Assembly: GCA_012960475.1 (NCBI GenBank)
Contig: DUBE01000066.1
Location: 129,725 to 193,724 of the forward strand
Source: Planctomycetota bacterium
Lineage (GTDB): Bacteria; Planctomycetota; UBA1135; GCA-002686595
Reading direction: 5' to 3'
DNA: 64,000 bases
This document shows, in pieces, positions 8,962 to 17,924 of this stretch; position 1 is the first letter of the stretch; each line of letters starts with the position of its first letter. The notes under the pieces are model-generated. The model did no database searches and was not told the origin of the DNA. It worked only from the letters and a program-made list of their open reading frames with translations. Position numbers and translations under genes: made by a program.

Positions 8962-10377
8962 ATGGTTCGCACCCCCAACCTCAGTGCGAGACTGAAGCGA
9001 GAGGCCCAAAGGGCGGAGGATGCGGCCCACGCTGCTGGCCTGGACTTTTTTGAGGTGCTCTTTGAAATCCTCGATGCCCGTGACTTGAACGCCGTTGCCG
9101 CTTATGGGGGCTTCCCCAGGCGCTATGCCTCCTGGCGCTTCGGTATGGACTTCGAGCGCTTGCACAAGGGTTACTCCTATGGGCTGTCCAAGATCTATGA
9201 GTTGGTCATCAACAACGATCCCACTATTGCCTATCTGGTGCGCTCAAACTCCTTGATGGAGCAGAAACTCGTCATGGCTCACGTCTTCGGGCACGCGGAC
9301 TTCTTCAAGCACAACGTGTGGTTCGCTCCCACGGAACGACGCATGGTGCAGGCCATGGAATCAAACGCGGAGCGCATCAAGCAAATCAGTGCTGACCAGG
9401 GGCAGGACAATTTGGATCGGATGCTCGACCGGGCTCTCTGCCTTGAAGGTCTGCTTGATCCCTATTTGCCCCTGCAAGGACCTCGCGCTTCAGAGAGTGT
9501 TGGGCGCATTGATCATGCTCGGGCGAGTTTCGAAGCAGTCCTGGATGGAAGGCCCGTGCGGCCGCCAGAACCTACGCGGCTGGCTGGCAGTGCCCTGCCT
9601 ACCTACGACTGCCTGGCGTTCTTGATTGAGCATGCGCCCTTGGAAGCCTGGCAGCGCGAGGTGTTGCGCGTTGTGCGTGATGAAGCCTATTACTTCATGC
9701 CCCAACGCCAGACCAAGATCATGAACGAGGGTTGGGCATCTTTCTGGCACAGCCGCCTGTTGACTGGAGGCTTGTTGGATGGATCCGAGATCATCGACTT
9801 TGCCGATTGCCATTCGGGAGCCACCGCCGCTCAGTCGGGGCAGTTGAATCCCTACAAACTAGGTATCGAGTTGTTCCGTCACGCGGATCGCCTGGGTCAT
9901 GATCTTTTTCGTTTGCGCAAGATTCACAACGATACTTCCTTCATCGACGAGCTTGTGGATGAGGAATTTGCCTTGGAAAACGAGCTCTTCATCTACCGTG
10001 ATAATCCAAAAGGTGGGGGCCGTCAGGTTGCGGATCGGGATTGGAAGACCGTGAAACAACAGCTCCTCAGCAGCTTGTCCTGGGCGGGTCAGCCCCGTAT
10101 TCAACTGCAAGAGGTGGACTCCGAAGGTGCCCTGGTCTTGGCGCACATGCACGACGGCCGGGATCTTGTGCTGCAGGAGGCGGGTCAACTGATCAGTAAT
10201 CTGGCCCATCTTTGGGGCGCTCCCGTGCATCTTCTGAGCCTTGACCAGGGCCAAGGTAAGCGGGTCACAGCAGGGGAAGCAGGTATCTCCGTTGCGGATT
10301 GCGAGCTTGCCGTCGAGCGCTGTGGGGCGCCTGCATCCCCCGTGGAAAGGGGCGATTCAAAAAGACAGGCCGGGTAA
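8962..10377 (+). CDS. spoVR: SpoVR family protein
   Basis: The 471-residue protein is collinear with SpoVR/YcgB. It has the N-terminal GLDFFEVLFEILDARDLNAV region, the MAHVFGHADFFKHN segment, the MNEGWASFWH motif (about residue 255), and a C-terminal domain around GRDLVLQEAGQLISNLAHLW. The His-rich motifs suggest a metal site, but no enzymatic activity is established for the family; in Bacillus it affects spore cortex formation. It is the third gene of the prkA-yeaH-spoVR module, with its ATG two bases after the yeaH stop. The last ~40 residues are not obviously conserved. Confidence 0.95.
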   Translation: MVRTPNLSARLKREAQRAEDAAHAAGLDFFEVLFEILDARDLNAVAAYGGFPRRYASWRFGMDFERLHKGYSYGLSKIYELVINNDPTIAYLVRSNSLMEQKLVMAHVFGHADFFKHNVWFAPTERRMVQAMESNAERIKQISADQGQDNLDRMLDRALCLEGLLDPYLPLQGPRASESVGRIDHARASFEAVLDGRPVRPPEPTRLAGSALPTYDCLAFLIEHAPLEAWQREVLRVVRDEAYYFMPQRQTKIMNEGWASFWHSRLLTGGLLDGSEIIDFADCHSGATAAQSGQLNPYKLGIELFRHADRLGHDLFRLRKIHNDTSFIDELVDEEFALENELFIYRDNPKGGGRQVADRDWKTVKQQLLSSLSWAGQPRIQLQEVDSEGALVLAHMHDGRDLVLQEAGQLISNLAHLWGAPVHLLSLDQGQGKRVTAGEAGISVADCELAVERCGAPASPVERGDSKRQAG

Positions 10378-10427
10378 AGCTGGAAAGGCTTGCACACACT
10401 GATCCGGGGGGCGAGGATCCTCTTTGA

Positions 10428-11357
10428 ATGGCCATTCAGCATGAACTCTCCTGGTCGGCATCTCGAGCCGGCACCTTTGTCGCTTGCCCACGCAAGTACT
10501 ACCTGGACTACTACGGCTCCTGGCTGGGCTGGCAGCAGGGTGGTGACCCCGCCAGGCGACAGGCCTGGTTGCTCAAGAAGATGACGCGCATGCCCATGTT
10601 GGCGGGGCAGATCGTGCATGAGGCCATCGAGGCCTGGTTCATCGCCAAACGAGAGGGCCGACCCCAGCCCTCCCGTCAAGAGTTCCTCGATACAGCGGTT
10701 GGGGCCCTGCGGGAGCACTATCAGGTTTCCAAGCAAGGCAAGTGGCGTCGTCGACCGGCCAAGATGTGTCATCTGGCGGAGCATCACTATCAGGAAGAGC
10801 GCATCGATGAAGCCAGCGGAGCAGCCGCCACCTATGGCACGCGCTACAAGGAGCGCATCATTGCCTCACTGGAGTCCTTCCTGGACATGCCTGAGCTGGC
10901 CCCCGTTCGGGAGGCGGATCCTTCGACCTGGCTGGCCTGCGAGGACATGACCACCTTTGATTTTGAAGGAACCAAGGTCTTTGCTGTACCGGACTTTGCC
11001 TACCGTGCCGAGGATGGCAGCGTGCACATTTGGGACTGGAAGACCGGCAGCCCGCGTAAGGCTGATGAGTTTCAGTTGCAGGTCTACGCGGGCTATGCCA
11101 GGGACAAGTGGGGTGCGGACCCCGACAAAGTGATCGGTTTTGACGTCTATCTGACCACCCGCGAGGTTGTGCGCGTAGAGCCAGGGGCAGCCGGTTTGGA
11201 TGGGGCTTTTGTTCGCATCTCAGAGTCATTGGCCGAGATGAAGTCGCTGCACTTCAATGCGGATTTTGAGGATGGGGACCCACAGGCTTTTCCTCTGATC
11301 GAGCCGGGCTTCGAGTGCAGTAGCTGCAATTACCGGGAACTCTGCGATCGGGTTTGA
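10428..11357 (+). CDS. PD-(D/E)XK superfamily nuclease with a Cas4/AddB-type Fe-S cluster
   Basis: This 309-residue protein shows the RecB-nuclease core: D189 in VPDFAYR, then D203-W-K205 (DWKTG), then Q in FQLQVYAGY (motif QxxxY). Four cysteines, C20 (VACPRKYYL) and C297/C300/C306 (CSSCNYRELC), have the spacing of the 4Fe-4S cluster that staples the ends of Cas4- and AddB-type nucleases. No helicase domain is fused and no cas or addA gene is near. It should cut DNA, probably as a 5'-3' exonuclease or in repair, but the substrate is unknown. It lies 50 nt after spoVR on the same strand; GT2 genes follow 13 nt later, so it may share their transcript. Confidence 0.85.
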   Translation: MAIQHELSWSASRAGTFVACPRKYYLDYYGSWLGWQQGGDPARRQAWLLKKMTRMPMLAGQIVHEAIEAWFIAKREGRPQPSRQEFLDTAVGALREHYQVSKQGKWRRRPAKMCHLAEHHYQEERIDEASGAAATYGTRYKERIIASLESFLDMPELAPVREADPSTWLACEDMTTFDFEGTKVFAVPDFAYRAEDGSVHIWDWKTGSPRKADEFQLQVYAGYARDKWGADPDKVIGFDVYLTTREVVRVEPGAAGLDGAFVRISESLAEMKSLHFNADFEDGDPQAFPLIEPGFECSSCNYRELCDRV

Positions 11358-11370
11358 TCCGTCTCCTATC

Positions 11371-12309
11371 GTGACCGCGCCCCGCCTCTCAATTCTCTTG
11401 CCTACGCTCAATGCCGCAGGCGACTTGCAGCGCCTGCTGCCAGCCCTTGCGCAGCAAGAGATCAGCGGCGAGGTGGAGTGGCTGGCTGTGGACTCTTCGT
11501 CCACAGACCAGACCGTGTCCCTGCTTGAAGGAGCGGGTTTCGATGTGCAGGTGATTCCCCGGCACGAGTTCTCCCATGGTCCAACACGCAACCTTCTTGT
11601 CAGTCGAGCTAAGGGGACCTATTTGCTTTTCTTGACCCAGGATGCCGTGCCCGTGGGGCCTGACTGCATCGAGCAACTCTTGAAGCCCCTTGAAGACTTG
11701 AGTGTAGCTGCGGTTGGCGCGCGACTCGTGCCCCATCCCAGCGACGATCCTTTGACCGCGCGCACGGTGCTCGCGTCTCCCGAGGCGTCCGGGTTGGCGC
11801 AGGTGCGCAGGCTTCCCCCGGGTCAGGTCCTGGCAGATCTTGCGCCCACGGAAGCGGTGCAGCAGGCTCGCTTCCATAATGTGGCCTGTGCCTATCGGGC
11901 CCAGGCATTGATCAAATGGCCTTTTCCCCAAGAGGCCTTTGGTGAAGATGTCGTCTGGGCCGCCCTGGTCCTGGCCCAAGGGCAGGCCCTTGCACACGCG
12001 CCATTGGCGATGGTTCGCCACGCCCATTGCTACTCTCTGCTGGGCGCCCTCGAACGCTATCGTCTTGACGCAGCCTTCTTGCGTCGACAGTTTGGATTCA
12101 GGGTACGCCCCGGTCCGATCAGCATGCTGCGGGGTTGGGGCCACGAGGTGCGTGCGGATTGGAAATACATGCGGGGTCAGGAGCGTATTCTCCTGCGCTA
12201 CCTGTTGCGTTCACCATTTCTGCGCGGGGCCATGGTGCTTGGGCAATTCTTGGGCACTTTGGGCTGGAACCTGCCCTTGGGTCGGGCGGCTACCCGGCGT
12301 TATTCCTGA
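11371..12309 (+). CDS. Glycosyltransferase family 2 (rhamnosyltransferase-like)
   Basis: The 312-residue protein starts with GTG at 11371, since no ATG is available before the conserved SILLPTLNAAG strand. It has the GT-A nucleotide-binding motif VDSSSTDQT (about residue 40) and FLTQDAVPVG (about 88), where QDA takes the place of the usual DxD metal motif, as in the rhamnosyltransferase-like GT2 branch. FGEDVVWA later is the catalytic-base region. The C-terminus is basic and amphipathic. It is the first of four glycosyltransferase genes and resembles the N-terminal half of the next gene (RNxLxxRxxGxxLxFLTQDA), so the two are probably paralogues. It probably builds a surface polysaccharide or glycolipid; the sugar donor is not known. 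Confidence 0.88.
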   Translation: MTAPRLSILLPTLNAAGDLQRLLPALAQQEISGEVEWLAVDSSSTDQTVSLLEGAGFDVQVIPRHEFSHGPTRNLLVSRAKGTYLLFLTQDAVPVGPDCIEQLLKPLEDLSVAAVGARLVPHPSDDPLTARTVLASPEASGLAQVRRLPPGQVLADLAPTEAVQQARFHNVACAYRAQALIKWPFPQEAFGEDVVWAALVLAQGQALAHAPLAMVRHAHCYSLLGALERYRLDAAFLRRQFGFRVRPGPISMLRGWGHEVRADWKYMRGQERILLRYLLRSPFLRGAMVLGQFLGTLGWNLPLGRAATRRYS

Positions 12310-12386
12310 GTCAGCTGTTGTACATGTCTTTGGTCTGTGCGGCCCCTCGCGCTAGGCTAGGCGGCTGACCCTTGCGGTTGATTTCC

Positions 12387-15125
12387 ATGAGCGAACAAGC
12401 GATCTCCAGCATTTCGGTGCTGATGCCCACCTGGCAGGGCATGCAGTTTCTCAAGCGGGTGTTTGAGGCCCTCAATGCTCAGGAGTGCCCTCTGCCTTGG
12501 GACCTGTGGGTTACGGATTCAGGATCCACGGATGGATCCTTCGAGTTCATTGAGGCCTTGGCGAAAGATTTCAGTGTACCCCTGCACCTGGATCGGATTC
12601 ACACCGTTGAGTTCGACCACGGGGACACGCGCAATAGGTTGGCGGCGCGCAGTGCAGGAGACCTGTTGGTTTTCTTGACCCAGGACGCGATACCCACAGG
12701 GAACACATGGTTGGCGGATCTTGCAGCGGAGTTTGAGGATCCTCTGGTTGCTGGAGCTTTCTGTCGAAACCTGCCTCGGCAGGATGCGAAACTCTCGACT
12801 CTTGTTCTCTCTCGGGATGATCCCGGTTGGAGCGAAGGGCGGCGGGTAGTGGAGCTTCCAGCTCCGGATGAATACGCGACCATGAGCCCGGATGAGAAGC
12901 GTGCGCTGTACACCTTCCAGGATGTGGCTTCTGCCATCCGGCGTTCGGTTTGGGAGTGCCACCCTCTGCCGCGCACGTCTTTCGGGGAGGATGTGTTGAT
13001 GGCGCGGGCGATGCTCGAAGGAGGCAAGAGGATTGTCTATAGCGATGCCGCCAAGGTGGAGCACAGCCACGACTACGACCTGAGGGAAACTCACGCCCGG
13101 GGGGCGATCGATGGGAGCTTCAATCGGTCGTGGCTTGGGCGCACCTGCATTGGGCGGTCTGAAGATGTGCCGGTTCTGCTCGATCGTCTGGCTCCTGGGG
13201 ACCAGGCTTTCATCAAGACTCTAGGATTGTCAATTGCTGCAGAAAGGGAGCTGGCAAACGAAGTTCGCAACCTGCGAAGAGCGGCCTTTGAGGGGTTGCA
13301 TCTTGGAGGGCAGACTACCCACCTGCGGCCTGCTACCAGGATGCGTCAGGACGGTGACCTCAAGCTGCTCTATGTGGTGCACGGATTTCCACCGGACACC
13401 TGGGCAGGCACCGAAGTCTTCACCCTGGGCCTGGCCCGTGGCATGCAGGCTCTGGGACATCAGGTAGCGATTTTCGCGCGGGTGCCCGGAATCCTCGGGG
13501 GGCCCGAGGATTTCGAAGTGCACGAGGGCAGCTTTGAGGATCTCCGGGTCTGGCGCATGACCCATCGTCTCGATCACCCCAATCTGCGCGCGAGCTACGA
13601 GCAGCCCCGTGCGGAAGCCGCTTTTGCCCGGGTCTTGGCCCGTGAGCAGCCGGATGTGGTGCACTTTCAGCATTTGATCCACACCAGCACTTCACTCGTG
13701 CGCGTTGCCAAGCAGGCGGGCTGCGCCACGGTGGTGCATTGTCACGACTACTGGGGTCTCTGTTCCCGGGTGCAGCTGATTCGACCGGATGGCGTGGTCT
13801 GTGCCCACAACATGGGGGCGGGCTGTTTTGCCTGCGTCAAGGAGCGTTCCTTGGAGTCGATTCCGGCTTTGGCCAGTCTCGGGCCGGGGGTTCAAGCGGG
13901 GCTGGTGGAACTGGCCCGGCGCCTTGAGAGAACCGAGATATGCCCCCAAGAACAGCGCACGCAAGCGGCAGAGTTCATGGATCTGAGCGAGCGCGAAGGG
14001 GTTGTGCTCGGGGCCTACAGGGACTGTGATCTGCAAGTCAGCCCAAGCCGCTTCTTGCGGGAACGCTATCTGGAGAGTGGAGTTTTTGATCCCCACCGTT
14101 TTCTGTTCAGCGAGAACGGCCTGAGTCTGGAGCACCTCTCCGCAAGGGCCAAGAGTCCTCGTCCAGAGGGCGTGCTACGTGTTGGCTTTGTGGGCAGTCT
14201 GGTGTGGTACAAGGGCTGCGATGTGCTGGTGGATGCCATGGGCCTCTTGGCGGGTCGCAGCATCGAACTGTTCATTCATGGAGGTTTTGATCCTGAAGAG
14301 GACGAGTATCACCAGGACCTTGAGCGACGGGCTGCTGGCACGCGCACCAAGTTCGTGGGTCGTTTTGACAATGCGCGTCTGAGCGAGGTGCATGCAGACT
14401 TGGACGTGCTGGTGGTTCCCAGCGTCTGGTATGAGAACGCGCCGGTGACCATTGCTGAGGCTTTTGCCTGCGGAACGCCGGTGGTGGCCTCGGGCTTCGG
14501 AGGTATGGCGGAGTTCGTGCGCGACGGAATCGACGGTCTGCACTTTGAGCCTGCCGACGCCATCGATCTGGCCCGGGTGTTGGCCCGCCTGCTCGACGAG
14601 CCGGAACTGCTAGCCAATCTCTCGCTTGAATTTCCGCGGCCCAAGAGCGTGGTCCAGGACGCCCTCGACTGGGAGTTCCGCTATCGGGCCCTGGCCTGTG
14701 TAGAGCGCAGGGCCCACAACCAGCGCCTGCTGGCGGAGTTCTCTCCGCGTGAGGCTCAGCGGTCCAGTGGGGAGATCTTGGAGCAGGGGGCGGAGATGGT
14801 GCTGCTGCGCCCCGGCGCGGTGCTTGAGTTCAGTCTGGAGGGGGTGCCCGAGGGTCCCGCACGTCTGGAGGTGGAACAATTCTCCCTGGCCGGGGAGCTG
14901 GGCGTGCGCCTGACAGGGCGCGTGGAAATCGAAGGCCTTGAATCTCACATGTTGCCCCCGATTCAGGCCGATAAAGAGGACCGGGCCGTACTGCAGGCGA
15001 TCGACCTGAGGCTCCCCCCCGGGGCCTCGAACCTTAGAGTGGTTGCCGGCCAGCAGTCCAGCAGCGACGGGCACCTGCGTTTGGTGCGCCTTTGTCTGCA
15101 CGCTCGACCCTCTCACGAGTCATGA
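12387..15125 (+). CDS. Two-domain glycosyltransferase: GT2 fused to GT4, with C-terminal accessory domain
   Basis: The protein has 912 residues from the ATG at 12387; a TTG 15 nt earlier is possible. Residues ~8-290 form a GT2 domain (DSGSTDGS; FLTQDAIPTG; SFGEDVLMA). From ~325 a GT4/GT-B domain begins with YVVHGFPPDTWAGTE, and its C-terminal Rossmann half carries FVGSLVWYKGCDVLVDAM (about 598) and the donor-site motif PVTIAEAFACGTPVVAS (about 685). A Cys-bearing insert (GAGCFACVKE) sits in the acceptor half. The last ~135 residues form a separate beta-rich domain that I do not recognise. One polypeptide may add two successive sugars. The stop overlaps the next gene's start (ATGA). Confidence 0.9.
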   Translation: MSEQAISSISVLMPTWQGMQFLKRVFEALNAQECPLPWDLWVTDSGSTDGSFEFIEALAKDFSVPLHLDRIHTVEFDHGDTRNRLAARSAGDLLVFLTQDAIPTGNTWLADLAAEFEDPLVAGAFCRNLPRQDAKLSTLVLSRDDPGWSEGRRVVELPAPDEYATMSPDEKRALYTFQDVASAIRRSVWECHPLPRTSFGEDVLMARAMLEGGKRIVYSDAAKVEHSHDYDLRETHARGAIDGSFNRSWLGRTCIGRSEDVPVLLDRLAPGDQAFIKTLGLSIAAERELANEVRNLRRAAFEGLHLGGQTTHLRPATRMRQDGDLKLLYVVHGFPPDTWAGTEVFTLGLARGMQALGHQVAIFARVPGILGGPEDFEVHEGSFEDLRVWRMTHRLDHPNLRASYEQPRAEAAFARVLAREQPDVVHFQHLIHTSTSLVRVAKQAGCATVVHCHDYWGLCSRVQLIRPDGVVCAHNMGAGCFACVKERSLESIPALASLGPGVQAGLVELARRLERTEICPQEQRTQAAEFMDLSEREGVVLGAYRDCDLQVSPSRFLRERYLESGVFDPHRFLFSENGLSLEHLSARAKSPRPEGVLRVGFVGSLVWYKGCDVLVDAMGLLAGRSIELFIHGGFDPEEDEYHQDLERRAAGTRTKFVGRFDNARLSEVHADLDVLVVPSVWYENAPVTIAEAFACGTPVVASGFGGMAEFVRDGIDGLHFEPADAIDLARVLARLLDEPELLANLSLEFPRPKSVVQDALDWEFRYRALACVERRAHNQRLLAEFSPREAQRSSGEILEQGAEMVLLRPGAVLEFSLEGVPEGPARLEVEQFSLAGELGVRLTGRVEIEGLESHMLPPIQADKEDRAVLQAIDLRLPPGASNLRVVAGQQSSSDGHLRLVRLCLHARPSHES

Positions 15126-16435
15126 CCAAGAAGCACGGCAAGCGGCCCAAGGCCAAGCGTTCCGGCGGATCCAAGAAGGAGTCCAAGGGCAAGTCGCGCA
15201 GCGAGCATGCCGCTGATCCTCTGATCGCGCCCAGAGCCGAGCCTCTAACCGATACAGATTTGCCCCGCTGCTCCATCGTGGTTCTCAATTGGAACGGCAA
15301 GCATCACCTCGACGGCTGCTTCAAGTCTTTGAACGAGTTGGACTACCCCGAGGACATGCGCGAGGTGGTCTTGGTGGACAATGGGTCCAAGGATGGCAGC
15401 CAGTCCTATGTTGCTCGCAAGCACGGCTGGGTGCGTTGCATCCAAAACGAGCGCAACATGGGTTTTAGCGCGGGCTGCAACCAGGGTATGCGCAATGCTG
15501 ACCGACCTGACCTGGTGGTGTTCTTGAACAACGACTTGCGGGTGGAGCCCGGTTTCCTGCGTGCCCTGGTTGCGCCGATAGTGCAAGGCCATTGCGTCGC
15601 CAGCACGGGCAAGATGTTGCACTGGGATGGTTCCTCCATCGACACCGCAGGCGGGGGTGCCAACTTCCATGGCATTGGCATACAGCGTGGCTATCGTGAG
15701 AGCGACAGCCCTGTGTTCAATACCCCGCGCAAGACCCTTTTCGCCTGCGGCGGCGCCATGGCAATGGACGCGGCGACATTTGATGAGGTGGGGGGGTTTG
15801 ACGAGGATTTCTTTGCCTACTATGAGGATGTGGATCTGGGCTGGCGCACTTGGGTCTTGGGGCACGAAGTGCACTACACCCCCGAAGCGGTCTGCTACCA
15901 CCACCACTCTTCTACCAGTGCGCGTGTGCCCAAGGAACGTCTTCGGAAATTGCAGGTCCGCAATCCCTTGCTGGCTTGCTTCAAGAACTACGACGACGAG
16001 CACCTGCGGCGGGTGATGCCTGCCATGCTGGCCCTGGCCAGCCGTCGTGCGTTTATGCACCTGGGTGGGCTGGATCGCAAGGAATACCGTATAGAAGAGT
16101 TGGAGAATCTTGCCGGCCGTGGTTGGCTCGGCCAACTCATGGCCCGCTGGCGCGGCAGGAATCAGCGTCAGGCCCTGGATCGCATCGGAGTTGCTGATCT
16201 GGTGGCAATTGATGACTTCATCGGGGGCTGGGACCACTGGATGGCTCGGCGCAAGTCGGTGCAGGATCGGCGCCGGCGTCCTGACTCGGAAATTCTGCCC
16301 CTCTTTCAGAAACCCCTCTGGTGCATCGAAGGGGACCCTGCCTACCGCGCGCTGCACGAGGGTTTGGTTGATTTTCTGGGTTTGGACGAGATGTTCAAGG
16401 GCCTTGAGTCGATGACAGGTGAACCTCGCAGATGA
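15122..16435 (+). CDS. Glycosyltransferase family 2 (WbbL-like)
   Basis: The 437-residue protein starts at an ATG overlapping the previous stop (ATGA at 15122); the longer frame from 15092 lies inside the upstream gene. A strongly basic leader of about 35 residues (Lys/Arg/Ser/Gly) is followed by a GT2 domain: IVVLNWNG, VDNGSKDGS, NMGFSAGCNQGM, FLNNDLRVEPGF (DxD-like NDL) and GGFDEDFFAYYEDVDLGWR, typical of O-antigen-type rhamnosyl- or galactofuranosyltransferases. The C-terminal ~150 residues are helical with no clear membrane segment. It belongs to the four-gene overlapping glycosyltransferase operon. Confidence 0.9.
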   Translation: MTKKHGKRPKAKRSGGSKKESKGKSRSEHAADPLIAPRAEPLTDTDLPRCSIVVLNWNGKHHLDGCFKSLNELDYPEDMREVVLVDNGSKDGSQSYVARKHGWVRCIQNERNMGFSAGCNQGMRNADRPDLVVFLNNDLRVEPGFLRALVAPIVQGHCVASTGKMLHWDGSSIDTAGGGANFHGIGIQRGYRESDSPVFNTPRKTLFACGGAMAMDAATFDEVGGFDEDFFAYYEDVDLGWRTWVLGHEVHYTPEAVCYHHHSSTSARVPKERLRKLQVRNPLLACFKNYDDEHLRRVMPAMLALASRRAFMHLGGLDRKEYRIEELENLAGRGWLGQLMARWRGRNQRQALDRIGVADLVAIDDFIGGWDHWMARRKSVQDRRRRPDSEILPLFQKPLWCIEGDPAYRALHEGLVDFLGLDEMFKGLESMTGEPRR

Positions 16436-17124
16436 AGCTCTCAGTCGTCATTCCGATCTACAATGAGCAGGCCACCCTTGGAGAGATCCTTGAGCGCGTG
16501 CTGTCTACCTCTTTCGAGAAGGAGGTCCTGTTGGTGGATGATGGCTCAGGAGATGACAGTCGCAAGATTATGGCGCGTTATGAAGATGCGCACCCCGGCA
16601 TTGTGCGTTGTTTTTATCACCGCCAGAACAAGGGCAAGGGAGCAGCCTTGGCCACGGCCTTTCAAGAAGTTCAGGGCGATCTGGTATTGGTGCAAGACGC
16701 CGACCTGGAGTACAACCCGGAGGACTACGGCATCCTGATCGCGCCGATCGTGGAGGGACACGCTGATGTGGTCTATGGTTCCCGTTTTCTGGGCCGTACG
16801 CAGCGCGTGCACTTCCGTCTGCACACCATGGCCAACAAATTCCTGACCGCCTGGAGCAATCTCTTCACGGGTTACTCTCTGACCGACATGGAAACCTGTT
16901 ACAAGGTGATTCCCGCGCCCATTGCCCGGGCGCTCAAGCTCAGCTCACCTCGTTTCACCATTGAACCGGAGATGACCGCCGCTTTCTCTCGTCAGGGGTT
17001 GCGCATTGTTGAGGTTCCAATTCAGTACAACAATCGCGGCTATGAGGACGGCAAGAAGGTGGGCTGGAAGGACGGCTTCCAGGCGCTCTTCGCCATAGTG
17101 CGCTTCCGATTTGCCCGTGACTAG
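16432..17124 (+). CDS. Polyprenol-phosphate mannosyl/glucosyltransferase-like GT2
   Basis: The compact 230-residue GT2 protein begins in an ATGA overlap with the previous gene. Motifs are VIPIYNEQATL, VDDGSGDDS, NKGKGAAL, QDADLEYNPEDY (DxD metal site) and GSRF, the standard dolichol-phosphate mannose synthase-like set. There is no C-terminal membrane pair, so it resembles the soluble single-domain type. It probably charges a lipid carrier (undecaprenyl phosphate) with a sugar for use by an integral-membrane glycosyltransferase, and the GT39-like protein at 49.9 kb would be one possible user. It overlaps the convergent MBL hydrolase gene by 4 nt at the 3' ends. Confidence 0.9.
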   Translation: MKLSVVIPIYNEQATLGEILERVLSTSFEKEVLLVDDGSGDDSRKIMARYEDAHPGIVRCFYHRQNKGKGAALATAFQEVQGDLVLVQDADLEYNPEDYGILIAPIVEGHADVVYGSRFLGRTQRVHFRLHTMANKFLTAWSNLFTGYSLTDMETCYKVIPAPIARALKLSSPRFTIEPEMTAAFSRQGLRIVEVPIQYNNRGYEDGKKVGWKDGFQALFAIVRFRFARD

Positions 17125-17900
17125 ACCTGGATCCCATCCAGCGCCTGGTCCTGCTGCGCAACCAGTACCCGCACATCACTGCGGTTGAGGCGGGCCAACT
17201 CGGATTCTGCCGCCTTGATTGCCAGATCGGGAGTGTTGTTCTTCTGTGAGATGTGACCCAGCACAAGCGTGTGCAGGCTGGGCCCGGCGAGCAATGCAAG
17301 TTGCTTTTGGGCCTGGAGATTGGAGAGGTGTCCACGGTCTCCGGCGACTCTCCGCTTGAGCACGTCGGGATAGGGCCCCTCACGCAACATGTCTTCGTCG
17401 TAGTTGAACTCCAGCAGCAGCACGTGGGGGTCCGCCAGATGTCGGGCCACCGCTGCATCAGGCTTGCCCAAGTCCGTCAGGATCACCACCCGCCGACCAG
17501 CGCACTCCAAGCGAAATCCAAGGGTCGGGTCGCAGTCGTGGGGCAGCAACGCTGAGCGCACCCGCACCGTGCCCTCGCGGCACTCCAGCACCTGTTCGCT
17601 GCCTGCCCGCAATTCGGCATAACGGGGAGCACGCGCCAGGGCACGGTGCGTGGTCATGCTCGGCGCGCAGTGCAGTGTTGCGTTCTGCCGACGGGCAAGT
17701 GCCCCGGCAGAGCGGGAGTGGTCCAAATGTCCGTGGGTCACCAGTACATGTTCCAGGGCGCGGTGCCCCAGGTTCAGATGGGCCCAGCGATCGCGCATCA
17801 AACGGGGACCCAGGCCCGCGTCCACCAGGATGCCACCCTCGCCGATACGCAGCAGGGAACTGTTCCCACCGCTACCGCTGGCCAGAACTGTCAGCTGCAT
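17121..17900 (-). CDS. MBL-fold metallo-hydrolase (YycJ/WalJ-like)
   Basis: The 259-residue cytoplasmic protein opens with LTVLASGSGGNSSLLRIGEG and contains the metallo-beta-lactamase signature THGHLDH (about residue 55), a later LLPHDCDPTLGF, LTDLGKPD and LEFNYDEDM, and LGHISQKNNTP near the end. The NSSLL...GGILVDAG start and the LSNLQA...LLAGPSLHTLVLGHIS layout match the YycJ/PhnP-related group of small metal-dependent phosphodiesterases/nucleases. It is the last gene of the minus-strand operon that starts at rnpA, 24 nt after the response regulator. Confidence 0.88.
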   Translation of the reverse strand: MQLTVLASGSGGNSSLLRIGEGGILVDAGLGPRLMRDRWAHLNLGHRALEHVLVTHGHLDHSRSAGALARRQNATLHCAPSMTTHRALARAPRYAELRAGSEQVLECREGTVRVRSALLPHDCDPTLGFRLECAGRRVVILTDLGKPDAAVARHLADPHVLLLEFNYDEDMLREGPYPDVLKRRVAGDRGHLSNLQAQKQLALLAGPSLHTLVLGHISQKNNTPDLAIKAAESELARLNRSDVRVLVAQQDQALDGIQV

Positions 17901-17924
17901 GTCTGGAGGTCCTGACCCCTGGCC

